This document shows positions 45,190 to 54,286 of a DNA stretch of 64,000 nt, piece after piece (within the stretch, counting starts at the first letter, position 1; each line of letters begins with the position of its first letter). Source of the DNA: Syntrophaceae bacterium (GTDB taxonomy: Bacteria; Desulfobacterota; Syntrophia; Syntrophales; PHBD01); assembly GCA_013177825.1 (NCBI GenBank), contig JABLXX010000009.1, positions 62,001 through 126,000 on the forward strand. Direction: 5' to 3'. The position numbers and the translations under genes were made by a program. Below the pieces are notes generated by a model. The model was given only the letters and a program-made list of their open reading frames with translations, made no database searches and was not told where the DNA came from.

Positions 45190-46156
45190 GCATCCGCCTC
45201 CCCCGGAGGGCATCGCACAGAACCGCCAGATCCTCCGGCAGGGGTGACTGAAAGGAAAGCAAGGTCCCGTGAACGGGGTGCCGGAAAGCGATCCGCGCCG
45301 CGTGCAGGGCCTGGCGCTTCAGACTCCGAAGGATCGAGCGTGTTTCCGTATCCGCCACGGACCTCAACCAGCCGGATTTCCCGTAAACGGGGTCCCCCGC
45401 CACAGGGTAGCCCTGGGAACTCAGATGAACCCGGATCTGATGGGTCCGGCCCGTCAAAAGGTCAACCTCCAGCAACGTTGCGGCGCCGAAGCGCTCCCGA
45501 ACGCTCCAGCGGGTGACCGCCTCCCGGCCCCGGGAACTCCGCGTGGACATTCTCTTCCGGTCCACCGGATGCCGACCCACGGGCAGGAGGATCTCCCCGT
45601 TCTCCGTCGGTGGCGTTCCCAGCACCAGGGCGAGATAGGTCTTATCGATCCGGCGGTCCCGGAACTGCGTAGTGAGGCCTCGATGAGCCTCGTCCGTCTT
45701 GGCGACCAGGAGCAGCCCCGACGTATCCCGGTCCAGGCGGTGGACGATCCCCGGCCGAAGCACTCCGCCGATTCCGGAGAGATCCCGGCAGTGGTGGAGA
45801 AGGGCGTGCACGAGGGTCCCGCTGGAATGGCCCGCCGCGGGGTGGACCACCATTCCCGCCGGCTTGTCCACCACCAGCAGGTGTTCATCCTCGAAAACAA
45901 TGGACAGGGGAATCGCCTCCGGCAGAACATCCGACGGCGCCGGTTCCGGAATCACCAGTTCCACGGTTTCTCCGGTGCGGAGCCGGTGGCCCGCCTTGAC
46001 CTGCCGGCCAGCGACGAGAACCCGGCCCTCCTCGACGGCCTTCCGGATCTGCGATCTTGAAAGGCCTGCGTCACGGCCGGTCAGGTAAACATCCAGGCGC
46101 ACTCCCTCATCGCCGTCGGTAACCGTATATCGCTCCGTCTTCGAATCTGCAATCAC
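45182..46156 (-). CDS. rluD: RluD-type 23S rRNA pseudouridine synthase
   Basis: A 324-residue enzyme with an N-terminal S4 RNA-binding domain (about 19-75) and the catalytic D142 in VHRLDRDTSGLL. DKPAGMVVHPA and GRTHQIRVHL are further RluA-family marks. The start is GTG 46154-46156, overlapping the selA stop (GTGA). Which uridines are modified cannot be told from sequence; RluD (1911, 1915, 1917) is the nearest type. Confidence 0.88.
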   Translation of the reverse strand: MIADSKTERYTVTDGDEGVRLDVYLTGRDAGLSRSQIRKAVEEGRVLVAGRQVKAGHRLRTGETVELVIPEPAPSDVLPEAIPLSIVFEDEHLLVVDKPAGMVVHPAAGHSSGTLVHALLHHCRDLSGIGGVLRPGIVHRLDRDTSGLLLVAKTDEAHRGLTTQFRDRRIDKTYLALVLGTPPTENGEILLPVGRHPVDRKRMSTRSSRGREAVTRWSVRERFGAATLLEVDLLTGRTHQIRVHLSSQGYPVAGDPVYGKSGWLRSVADTETRSILRSLKRQALHAARIAFRHPVHGTLLSFQSPLPEDLAVLCDALRGRRMHV

Positions 46157-47571
46157 GATGCCGACACCGCCAGCAGGGCGTCCCGAACCGCGTGGAGATC
46201 GGCCTCGTCCAGGGTCCGTGCGTCGAAGAGAACTTCCTCGTTGACGATCCGGACGACGACCGGCAGCGGAAGCCGCCGGAGTCGTTCTCCCAGGGCGGCG
46301 GACGAAAGGCCGTCCATCTTCACAGCGACCAGCCAGGTCGGGATGTCCCGGGCGGGAAGGGAGCCGCCGCCGGCCATTGCGGTGCCCGGTTTCAGGGACA
46401 GGCCGACTCCTTCGATCCCCGACCGTCGTACAAGGGCCATCAGCCTCCGGGCGCGTTTTCGCACACCCTCCAGAGGCTCCGACAGGGCCTTCAGGACCCG
46501 GATTTCCTGAAGGGCACGGCCCGGCTCAAGATAGGCGACCAGGGTCGCCTCGAGGGCCGCCAGGGTAAGCTTGTCGATTCGCAGGGCCCGGTTGAGGGGG
46601 TTCCTGCGGATTTTTTCCAGGCTCTCCCGCCGGCCCAGGATAATCCCCGCCTGCGGCCCGCCCAGGAGCTTGTCCCCGCTGAAGGTCACCACATCCGCCC
46701 CGGAGGCGACGACCTCCCGGACCGTGGGCTCCCGCTCCAGCCCGAAGGGCCCCAGGTCCATCAGACAACCGCTGCCCAGGTCGTACATGACCGGGATGCC
46801 CGTCCTGCCCCCCAGCGCGACGAGTTCGGAAACGGTCGCCTCTTCCATGAATCCGACAATGCGGAAGTTGCTCGTGTGCACCTTGAGAATAAGCCCCGTC
46901 TGCTCCGTGACGGCCCGTTCGTAGTCTCCCAGGCGGGTCCGGTTGGTTGTGCCGACCTCCCGGAGACGGACACCGCTCTTCTCCATGACCTCGGGGATAC
47001 GGAACTCACCGCCGATCTCGACCAGCTCTCCGCGGGAGACGACGGCTTCCCGGCCTTCCGCCAGGGTGTTGAGAACCAGGAGAACGGCAGCGGCGTTGTT
47101 GTTCACCACCAGCGCCTCCTCCGCCCCGGTCAGGAGGAGGAGCAGATCCCGGATGTGGTCGTACCGGAGTCCCCGCTCCCCTTTCTCCAGATCAAATTCC
47201 AGGTTCGAGTATCCGCCGGCTACCTCCGCCACCCGGCGGACCGCCTCCCGGCTCAAGGGGGCCCGCCCCAGGTTCGTGTGAAGAATCACACCGGTCGCAT
47301 TGACAACCCGCTTGAGCCGGGGGGAACGCAAATCGGCCATCCTCTTTTCCACGGCATCCGCCACGGCCTGCAGATCCGGAACGGGGAAATCATTTCCTGT
47401 CTCCATCGCCAGGATCCGGCGGCGCAGGTCGTCGACGGCCGAGCGGCAGGCCTCCCGGACAAATTCCCTGGGCATCTGCCGGAGGAATTCACGCTTTTCC
47501 AGGAGAAGCATCATCTCATCGATTTTCGGCAGTTTTCGCAGCCGGGATTTTTTTTCGTCCTCCATGTTCAT
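46153..47571 (-). CDS. selA: L-seryl-tRNA(Sec) selenium transferase
   Basis: A 472-residue PLP enzyme converting seryl-tRNA(Sec) to selenocysteyl-tRNA(Sec). The N-terminal tRNA-binding domain (KLPKIDEMMLLLEKREFL) and VNATGVILHTNLGRAPLS at about 90-107 are diagnostic; the PLP lysine is in FSGDKLLGGPQAG at about 296. Its presence means the organism makes selenoproteins. No selB, selD or tRNA-Sec is seen in the window. Confidence 0.96.
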   Translation of the reverse strand: MNMEDEKKSRLRKLPKIDEMMLLLEKREFLRQMPREFVREACRSAVDDLRRRILAMETGNDFPVPDLQAVADAVEKRMADLRSPRLKRVVNATGVILHTNLGRAPLSREAVRRVAEVAGGYSNLEFDLEKGERGLRYDHIRDLLLLLTGAEEALVVNNNAAAVLLVLNTLAEGREAVVSRGELVEIGGEFRIPEVMEKSGVRLREVGTTNRTRLGDYERAVTEQTGLILKVHTSNFRIVGFMEEATVSELVALGGRTGIPVMYDLGSGCLMDLGPFGLEREPTVREVVASGADVVTFSGDKLLGGPQAGIILGRRESLEKIRRNPLNRALRIDKLTLAALEATLVAYLEPGRALQEIRVLKALSEPLEGVRKRARRLMALVRRSGIEGVGLSLKPGTAMAGGGSLPARDIPTWLVAVKMDGLSSAALGERLRRLPLPVVVRIVNEEVLFDARTLDEADLHAVRDALLAVSAS

Positions 47572-47749
47572 GCCCCTCCCTCCCGGGATCCGATTCTCAC
47601 GATCACACCTTCGCCGCCCGTAGCCGGGATTTCACACGTGCACCGGAGCCGTCCCGCTCCGTCCCGATGCGGGCGGATTCCCCTGCCGGAGCGGGAATGC
47701 GATTCCCGCCAGATCCGCCGACGGGAACGACTGATTCGGGACACTGGCC

Positions 47750-49018
47750 TCACCATACCAGGGGGGAAACGATGGCGTCGCGGCAGAAATCGCGGAAATT
47801 GTTCACCGAGGTGAAAAACTCCCGCATCAGGATAACCCAGTAATAGCAGCCCCGCTCCGTCAGGAAAAACGTGCCGTCCCGGTAGCGAAGGCCCCCCGCC
47901 GCCGCAAAGGCGGCAATATCTTTCCAGAGATACGGGTATACGGCGCTGTATTTTTTCCGCAGGCTGGATTCGCTGAGCTCCATGCCGAACAGCTTCATCA
48001 GGAAATCATAGCGGATTCTCTCCTGCAGGCTGAACGTCCGGGAGGCCATCAGCGGTACCTCGCCCCGCCCGACCCGGGCGACGTACTCGGCCACGTCGAA
48101 GGTGTTTGCGTAACAGGTGCCGTGGAGATAGCCGATGGATCCGCTGCCCAGGCCGGCATACTCGTCATAATCCACGATGTACTCGTCGATGAGGGCGGGT
48201 TTGCGGGAGAAACACCAGGCCGAGGACATCCGGTAGGTTGGACGGATCCGTTCGAGAATCTGACGGTAAAACAGGCCCTCCTGTTTCATGTCCACATAGC
48301 CGAGCGTCCGGGTGACCATCTGACGGGTCGAATCGGACACCATCAGGGGATAATAGGTCACCTGATCCACTCCGCTCTCCAGAAGAATATCCAGGTCCCG
48401 ATCAAGCATCTTTGGCGTCTGGGTGGGAAAGTTGAATATCATGTCGGCGTTGAGGGTGTCGAACGCCCCCTGGTACGCCCGGAGACGGCCGAGAATCTCC
48501 TCCCCGTTGCCATACTTGTCGCGGCGCTCCATCTGGCGGAGGAGCCCGTCGTCGAAGCTCTGGATACCCACTGACAGGCGATTCACGCCGGCCCGCCGCA
48601 GGATCTCCACATTCCCGTCCGTCAGGTGATTCGGGTTCGTCTCCACAGATATCTCTTTAATTCCGAACGTTTCTCGCGCCAGAAGGAGGGTCTCCGCCAG
48701 TTCCTCGGGCAGAACCGTCGGTGTTCCGCCTCCGACATAGATACCCTGGAAATCGTATCCCCGGGACCGGTAGAGGCCCATCTCTTTCCTCAGGGCCTTG
48801 AAATAGCGGCGGCAGACTTTTTCCTGGAAGACGAACCGGTTGAAGGAACAGTAAGGGCACAGCCGCTCACAGAACGGAATGTGGAGGTAGAGAAGCCGCG
48901 ACTCCGAATCGGTACAGTCCGGAAGCTCCGGAGGAGGGCCGCCTTCAAAATTCATGGCCCCGGCAAATTCCGCCTTGGCCTGCCTGCTGATGATCCGGTG
49001 AATCAGTGAGGTCAACAT
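47750..49018 (-). CDS. HemN/HemW-like radical SAM protein
   Basis: A 422-residue radical SAM protein. The 4Fe-4S cluster motif C50-x3-C54-x2-C57 lies in PFCERLCPYCSFNRF, with GIYVGGGTPTVLPEEL, ISVETNPNHL and VNRLSVGIQSFDD following, and a HemN C-terminal domain at the end. This set is shared by coproporphyrinogen III dehydrogenase, the heme chaperone HemW and heme-degrading relatives, so the exact reaction is open. ATG 49018 has a GGAAG site. Divergent from def. Confidence 0.82.
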   Translation of the reverse strand: MLTSLIHRIISRQAKAEFAGAMNFEGGPPPELPDCTDSESRLLYLHIPFCERLCPYCSFNRFVFQEKVCRRYFKALRKEMGLYRSRGYDFQGIYVGGGTPTVLPEELAETLLLARETFGIKEISVETNPNHLTDGNVEILRRAGVNRLSVGIQSFDDGLLRQMERRDKYGNGEEILGRLRAYQGAFDTLNADMIFNFPTQTPKMLDRDLDILLESGVDQVTYYPLMVSDSTRQMVTRTLGYVDMKQEGLFYRQILERIRPTYRMSSAWCFSRKPALIDEYIVDYDEYAGLGSGSIGYLHGTCYANTFDVAEYVARVGRGEVPLMASRTFSLQERIRYDFLMKLFGMELSESSLRKKYSAVYPYLWKDIAAFAAAGGLRYRDGTFFLTERGCYYWVILMREFFTSVNNFRDFCRDAIVSPLVW

Positions 49019-49090
49019 GGGTTCTTCCGTTGGTGAGGGGCAGAGGCTAACAGAGGCTCCGCAAATAATCAAGGGGTTTCGCCCGCTCCC

Positions 49091-49119
49091 TTGCAACGGG
49101 CGCCCCCCGGTGCTATAGG
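49091..49119 (+). promoter_or_regulatory. def: Promoter of def
   Basis: TTGCAA (49091-49096) and TATAGG (49114-49119) are 17 bases apart, and a TGC extended -10 precedes the second. The transcript would start near 49126, 35 bases before def. Confidence 0.6.
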
Positions 49120-49160
49120 GACGGAAAACTCATAAACCGGAAAGGAACATACGAATCGGC

Positions 49161-49727
49161 ATGTTGGAAAGAAGAGTTCTGACCTTGTGGACCGAAACCG
49201 GCCGAAACGTCGGCGACGCCGCCGTCCTGAGGACTCCCTGCCGGGAGGCTGCGTCTCCGTTCACGCCGGAGACACTCCGGAATATCGAGACCCTGGTGAA
49301 AACCTTCCTGGAGCGGAATGACGCCCTGGGCCTCGCGGCCCCGCAGATCGGCATCAGCGAGCGGATCATCGTGTTTCGCAACAAGGACTTCGAGGAGAAA
49401 AACTGGTCGAGGAAAGAGGGCGACTACGACGTCCTGGTCAACCCGCGGATCACCCAGTCCCGGGGCGAACCGGTGAAGGGGGCGGAGGGCTGCCTTTCCT
49501 GCCCCGACATCCAGGTGGAGATCGACCGCTTCCCGGAAATCAAGGTCCGGGCTCTCGACCGGCAAGGGAAGAAGCTCAACCGCCGCTACCTGGACTTCCT
49601 GGCCCGCATCGCGCAGCACGAGATGGATCACCTGGACGGCAGGCTTATCGTCGATTATGAGGGAAGCCTCTGGTATCCAAAGAAGAAGGAACGATTCTTC
49701 GCGGAGGTTCTCGGCGGACGTTTTTAG
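49161..49727 (+). CDS. def: Peptide deformylase
   Basis: A 188-residue metalloenzyme removing the formyl group from new proteins. All three motifs are present: LGLAAPQIG (Q62), EGCLS (C111) and HEMDH (H153, E154, H157). A 30-residue N-terminal part and the YDVLVNPRI segment match the family. The ribosome site AAAGGAA is rather far from the ATG. It is not next to fmt, its common partner. Confidence 0.93.
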   Translation: MLERRVLTLWTETGRNVGDAAVLRTPCREAASPFTPETLRNIETLVKTFLERNDALGLAAPQIGISERIIVFRNKDFEEKNWSRKEGDYDVLVNPRITQSRGEPVKGAEGCLSCPDIQVEIDRFPEIKVRALDRQGKKLNRRYLDFLARIAQHEMDHLDGRLIVDYEGSLWYPKKKERFFAEVLGGRF

Positions 49728-50283
49728 AAGAGGCGGACGGATTTCATTTGTCGCCCTCCAGTGCGACACAAACGAATACGGAACCAGGCAGTAACGTCCG
49801 AATCCCTCGCTATTCTCTCGACAAAGATGACATAGGAATGGTATGAATCCTGCCAAAAGGTTCATATTACAGGTTTGATCTCAAGATTCGTGCCCGCGAT
49901 CACCGAACACCCTGCCTCATTGATCCCCGGGAGCATCCGAGACTTGGACGGCACTGGCATTTGGATGTAGCCCGGTCCGTGCCGGTTCGGGAACAAAGTC
50001 TGCCCGAGGTGCCCCATTCGCACGCCAGCCTGCCATCAGTCGACCGGATCGGCCGGCCGGCGGGGAATTGCATGATGCCCCGGGGTGTTCATCCTCCGAA
50101 GGACGCTCAGCTTGACGGACGACGGACGGAGGGACGTTTTCCCGGAATTCCTTCACTATCCGGGGTATGCCTGGTTTTCCTTTGTTGCGGGACAGGGCCG
50201 GGGCGGTTCGCAATACGAAGTCTCCGGTTTTCCAGGAGGTAACATCTGACAGGGTTCTCCATTCGGCAAGGAGGGATAGGGAC
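49728..50283. other. Non-coding 556-base region before the decarboxylase gene
   Basis: No gene or RNA family is recognisable. A possible sigma-70 promoter (TCGACA at 49818-49823, TATGAA at 49842-49847, spacing 18) would give a leader of about 430 bases. I looked for a T-box element and a sigma-54 site and found neither. Confidence 0.5.
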
Positions 50284-51912
50284 ATGAACAAGACCGTGAT
50301 TCAATATGTACTTTCGCGTCTTTCGGCCATCGGCATCAACGACATTTTCGGGGTGCCGGGAGACTTTTCCTTTCCGGTCAACGACGCGATCTGCACGGAC
50401 GGCAGCCTTCGCTGGATCGGCAACTGCAATGAACTGAACGCTGCCTACGCGGCGGACGGATACGCCCGCATCCGGGGCGCCGGCGCACTGAGCACCACCT
50501 ACGGGGTGGGCGAGCTCAGCGCCATCAACGGGATTGCCGGCTCCTATGCAGAGCACCTTCCGGTCTTTCACCTGGTGGGCATGCCATCGAGCGGAACCAG
50601 GAAAGCCAGGAGTCTGGTTCATCACACGTTCGGCAACGGCCAATTCGATTTTTTTTATCATATGACCGAGCCCGTGGTCTGCGGACGTGCGATCCTGACC
50701 CCGGACAACTGCATCCGGGAAACGGAGCGGCTGATTGCGGCGGCTTTCTATCACCGACGACCGGTCTACATGGCCTTCCCCGCCGATTATGCGGAGATGC
50801 CGGTGATGGGATCGGTTCCTGCCGTCGAGACCCGTGAGAGCGACCCCTCGGCTCTCGAAAAGGCAGTGGACGCCATCGTCGATACCGTGTGCCGTGCCGG
50901 ATCCTCCTGTTTCCTGCCGGGCATCATCGTTTCCCGCTGCGGGCTGAAAAAAACCGTAACCGATCTGGTGACCGCTTCGGGACTCCCATATGCCGCCATG
51001 ATCATGGACAAGTCCGTACTGGACGAGACCCATCCGGGCTATATGGGAATCTATGACGGACGTCTCATGAACGAGGAGGTTCGCGAATTCGTCGAGGGGT
51101 GTGACTGCGTCATCGAAATCGGTGCGCTCATGACGGACCTGAGTTCCGGTGGCTTCACTGCCAGAATCGACCCGGCAAAAAGCATCAACATCGCGCTTCA
51201 CCATGTACGGGTGGGGTATGCCGTCTACAAAAACGTGGAAATCCGCGATGTGCTGACGGCGCTGGCGGGAAGGCTCCCCCGGCGCACGGACGTGAAAGCC
51301 CCGCGGCTCCAGGGACTCGGTGAGCCGGAAGGCAGCCCGGCCGACAAAATCACCTCGTCCTACCTGTACCCGCGACTGGAACGGATGTTGAAACCGGAAG
51401 ACATCGTGATGGTCGAGACGGGCACCGCGTCCATGGGGTTCGCTTTCGCCCGGATGCCCGCGGGCTCGACGTTTCATAATCAGTCTCTGTGGGGCTCCAT
51501 CGGCTGGGCCACGCCGGCCGCCTTCGGCGCGGCCCTGGCCGACCCGAGCCGGAGAACCATCCTTGTCACCGGTGAAGGCTCCCACCAGCTCACGGCCCAG
51601 GAGATCTGCATGTTCCACCGCTACGGACTGAAGCCGATCCTGTTCGTAATCAACAACAACGGATACCTGATCGAGCGCCTCCTCTGCAAGGATCCCGGCA
51701 TATACTACAACGACCTGGCGCAATGGCGTTACCACAAGCTGCCCGAGGCACTGGGATGCGAAGGCTGGTTTGCCGCCCGGGCGACCACGTGCGGTGAGTT
51801 CGATGACGCCGTCGGAAAGGCGGAGAAATGCGGCAGCGGGGCCTACATAGAGGTCGTAACGGACACTTACGAGGCACCGCCCCTGCCAAGGAAATTCAAA
51901 AATGCCTCATGA
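50284..51912 (+). CDS. Thiamine-diphosphate 2-oxoacid decarboxylase (pyruvate/indolepyruvate decarboxylase family)
   Basis: A 542-residue ThDP enzyme. The activating Glu50 (NCNELNAAYAADGYAR) and the His pair H113-H114 (VHHTFGNG) sit at the same positions as in Zymomonas pyruvate decarboxylase, and the cofactor motif runs from GEGSHQLTAQE (430-440) to NNNGYLIE. In that motif Glu431 replaces the usual Asp. Substrates could be pyruvate, phenylpyruvate or indolepyruvate. AAGGAGGG precedes ATG 50284. It converges on an amino-acid ABC importer. Confidence 0.87.
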   Translation: MNKTVIQYVLSRLSAIGINDIFGVPGDFSFPVNDAICTDGSLRWIGNCNELNAAYAADGYARIRGAGALSTTYGVGELSAINGIAGSYAEHLPVFHLVGMPSSGTRKARSLVHHTFGNGQFDFFYHMTEPVVCGRAILTPDNCIRETERLIAAAFYHRRPVYMAFPADYAEMPVMGSVPAVETRESDPSALEKAVDAIVDTVCRAGSSCFLPGIIVSRCGLKKTVTDLVTASGLPYAAMIMDKSVLDETHPGYMGIYDGRLMNEEVREFVEGCDCVIEIGALMTDLSSGGFTARIDPAKSINIALHHVRVGYAVYKNVEIRDVLTALAGRLPRRTDVKAPRLQGLGEPEGSPADKITSSYLYPRLERMLKPEDIVMVETGTASMGFAFARMPAGSTFHNQSLWGSIGWATPAAFGAALADPSRRTILVTGEGSHQLTAQEICMFHRYGLKPILFVINNNGYLIERLLCKDPGIYYNDLAQWRYHKLPEALGCEGWFAARATTCGEFDDAVGKAEKCGSGAYIEVVTDTYEAPPLPRKFKNAS

Positions 51913-52004
51913 AGCGGCAGGAACGCATCTCCCGGGAATCGGGGTGAAGCACGCCCCGCTTTCGATGAGGGAAACGCAGCAGACGGGTGTTTTTCAACGG
52001 CCCG

Positions 52005-52706
52005 TCAGATGGCTTTCCGCCAGGCCAGCCTCGTCTCCAACCACCGCGACAGGGTCGTGAAAGCAAAGCAGATGATGAAATAGACGACGGAGATGAATAA
52101 GAAGATCTCCGCCGGATAGATCATGGTCCGGTTGTTGACCTGCGTGGCCACATGGGTCAGTTCGGAGACACCCACGATGAACGCCAGCGACGTGTCCTTG
52201 ATCATGGAGACGAACTGGTTGACGAACGACGGGATCATGTTCCGGAGGGCCTGGGGCAGAATGATGAACACCATGGCCTGCCAGGGACGAAGGCCCGTCG
52301 AGAGGGCCGCCTCCGTCTGCCCCTTCGGAATCCCCTCGATCCCCGCCTGGACGATCTGCGACATGTAGGCGGAGGTGAACAGCGACAGAGCGGCAATGAC
52401 CGTCCAGGCTTCCGGCATGGTCCTCCCCATCACGAAGGGCAGGAGGAAGTACATCCAGAAGATCACCAGGAGAAGCGGAATTCCCCGGACCAGATTGACC
52501 ACCGCCACGGTAGGGTAGCGGATCAGGGGATTCCGGACCACACACAGGAGCCCCAGGATCAATCCCCCGAAAAAGGACAGGATGAGGGACACAACCGCCA
52601 GGTAGAGCGTCAGGAGCACGCCACCCATGGGCCCCTTGGGGTAGCGTCCGATCATGAAGTGGGCGATGTTGTTCCAGATGACCGTGAAGTCGAAGCCCCC
52701 GTCCAT
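52005..52706 (-). CDS. Polar amino-acid ABC transporter permease (second permease)
   Basis: A 233-residue inner-membrane protein of the HisM/GltK type with about five transmembrane helices and the EAA loop EAALSTGLRPWQAMVFIILP at about 133-152. ATG 52706 has GGAGG about eight bases upstream and lies two bases past the other permease's stop. It is the last gene of the operon ATPase-binding protein-permease-permease. Confidence 0.92.
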   Translation of the reverse strand: MDGGFDFTVIWNNIAHFMIGRYPKGPMGGVLLTLYLAVVSLILSFFGGLILGLLCVVRNPLIRYPTVAVVNLVRGIPLLLVIFWMYFLLPFVMGRTMPEAWTVIAALSLFTSAYMSQIVQAGIEGIPKGQTEAALSTGLRPWQAMVFIILPQALRNMIPSFVNQFVSMIKDTSLAFIVGVSELTHVATQVNNRTMIYPAEIFLFISVVYFIICFAFTTLSRWLETRLAWRKAI

Positions 52707-52708
52707 GG

Positions 52709-53419
52709 TCACTTCCCTCCCATCATGGGACTGAGAACCTTCCGGTTGTAAATCGTCATCAGTCCGGCGATGACCAGCGACAGAACAAGGTAGACCAGGG
52801 TTGCCGCCGTGAACGCTTCGAAGCCTTTGAAGGTATAGCTCTCTACCTGCCTTGCCTGGTAGGTGATCTCCGCCACACCGATCGTCATGGCCAGGGACGA
52901 GTTCTTCGTCACATTCAGAAACTGGTTGATCAGAGGCGGGATCGTCAGCCGGACAGCCTGGGGCAGGATGATGTAGCGCATGGAGCGAAGATACGAGAAC
53001 CCGGAACTCCGGGCGGCCTCCATCTGCTCCTTCGGGATGGAGCGGACGCCGGAGCGGATATCCTCGGCGATGAAGGCCGAGGTGTAGATCGTGAGCGCGA
53101 TGACCGCCGCGGCGAACTCGAAATTCACGCTGTTGAGCCAGTCGTTCACGGCCGTCGGAAGGATCTGGTACGACCCGAAATACCAGAAAAAGATCTGGAC
53201 CAGAAGCGGCGTGTTGCGGAAGAATTCCAGGTACGCGTGGGAAAACCAGAGAATGGGCCTGACATTGCTCATCCTCATGATGGCAATGATCAGGCCCAGC
53301 AGGAATGAAAAGACAATCGACCAGACGGAGAGCTCAAGTGTGATCTTGAACCCCGATACGAGCCATTCGAAATACTGGCCCGAGGTGACGACCGACCAGT
53401 CGAACTGATAGCTGAACAC
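52709..53419 (-). CDS. Polar amino-acid ABC transporter permease (first permease)
   Basis: A 236-residue permease with LSVWSIVFSFLLGLIIAIMR as an early membrane helix and the EAA loop MEAARSSGFSYLRSMRYIIL at about 132-151. The start is read as GTG 53417-53419, with a distant GGGAG site. It pairs with the second permease to form the membrane channel. Confidence 0.92.
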   Translation of the reverse strand: MFSYQFDWSVVTSGQYFEWLVSGFKITLELSVWSIVFSFLLGLIIAIMRMSNVRPILWFSHAYLEFFRNTPLLVQIFFWYFGSYQILPTAVNDWLNSVNFEFAAAVIALTIYTSAFIAEDIRSGVRSIPKEQMEAARSSGFSYLRSMRYIILPQAVRLTIPPLINQFLNVTKNSSLAMTIGVAEITYQARQVESYTFKGFEAFTAATLVYLVLSLVIAGLMTIYNRKVLSPMMGGK

Positions 53420-53425
53420 CGCTTT

Positions 53426-54259
53426 TTACTGCTCCCAGGGCTCTTTCTTTGTCGTGATCTTGAAGGTGCGAGCCATGTGGAAGGCCATCCCCTTGGGTCC
53501 GAACCACTTGTCGAAGATCTTTTTCGCCTCGCCCTTTTTCTCCATCTCCACGATCGTCTTGTTCACAAAGTCGACCAGGTTCTTGTCACCCTTCCGCATT
53601 CCGAGGCCGTAAGGCTCATCGGAGATCTGGATGTCGGGGATCTCGTATTTGGTCTTGTCCGGGGCCTTGGCCAGGATGTTGGCCAGGATCGACTCGTCGG
53701 TGGTCACCGCCGCGACCTTTCCCTGCTGGAGGGCCAGGAACGCCTGGGGATAATCGTCAAAGGACAGGATGGTCGCCGTCGGCAGGGCCTTCTTGGCGTT
53801 CTGCTCCGAGGTCGAGCCCTTGGCGGTGCCGATTCTCTTGCCCGCCAGATCCTGCAGTTTTTTCACCTCCCCTTTCCGGGTGATGAATTTCTGGCCGGTA
53901 AAGAAGTAGGTATAGCTGAAGTCGATCTGCTTGGCCCGGTCGGCCGTTTTCGTCATCGTGGCGGCGATCATGTCGATGTTGCCGGCGATGAGCTGGGGAA
54001 TCCGCGAGGCCGACGTTACGGACTTCAGCTCCAGCTTGACTCCCATCTTCTTCGCAATGGCCCGGCAGAAATCGACGTCATAGCCGACGATATCCCTGCT
54101 TTTCTCGTCGATGTAACCGAACCCGGGCGTCGAATCCTTCACGCCGCAGACGAAGACGCCCTTCTTCTTCGCGTCCGCCAGCGTGTCCGCGGCTGCAGCC
54201 GCGCCGCAGAGGGCCACGACGAAAAGCACCGCCATCAACCATACCGCCGTCCTTTTCAT
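53426..54259 (-). CDS. Amino-acid ABC transporter periplasmic binding protein
   Basis: A 277-residue family 3 solute-binding protein with a signal peptide ending near AAAAADTLAD. CGVKDSTPGFGYIDEKSRDIVGYDVDFCRAIAKKMG is the usual N-terminal lobe and IAGNIDMIAATMTKTADRAKQIDFS the hinge region. GltI/glutamate-aspartate binding proteins are the closest type by eye; the ligand is not certain. GAGGAAGG precedes the ATG. Confidence 0.92.
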   Translation of the reverse strand: MKRTAVWLMAVLFVVALCGAAAAADTLADAKKKGVFVCGVKDSTPGFGYIDEKSRDIVGYDVDFCRAIAKKMGVKLELKSVTSASRIPQLIAGNIDMIAATMTKTADRAKQIDFSYTYFFTGQKFITRKGEVKKLQDLAGKRIGTAKGSTSEQNAKKALPTATILSFDDYPQAFLALQQGKVAAVTTDESILANILAKAPDKTKYEIPDIQISDEPYGLGMRKGDKNLVDFVNKTIVEMEKKGEAKKIFDKWFGPKGMAFHMARTFKITTKKEPWEQ

Positions 54260-54286
54260 GTTCCTTCCTCCTTCATTTATTTAAGG

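Noticed and set aside
47572-47749. tRNA-Sec next to selA
   Set aside because: I checked both strands of the gap for a long acceptor/extra arm and a UCA anticodon; only a small GCGGGAAT-type palindrome at 47691-47710 is present.
49728-50283. T-box or other amino-acid-responsive leader before the decarboxylase
   Set aside because: No TGGNACCGCG-like T-box core, no terminator pair and no known riboswitch core were found.
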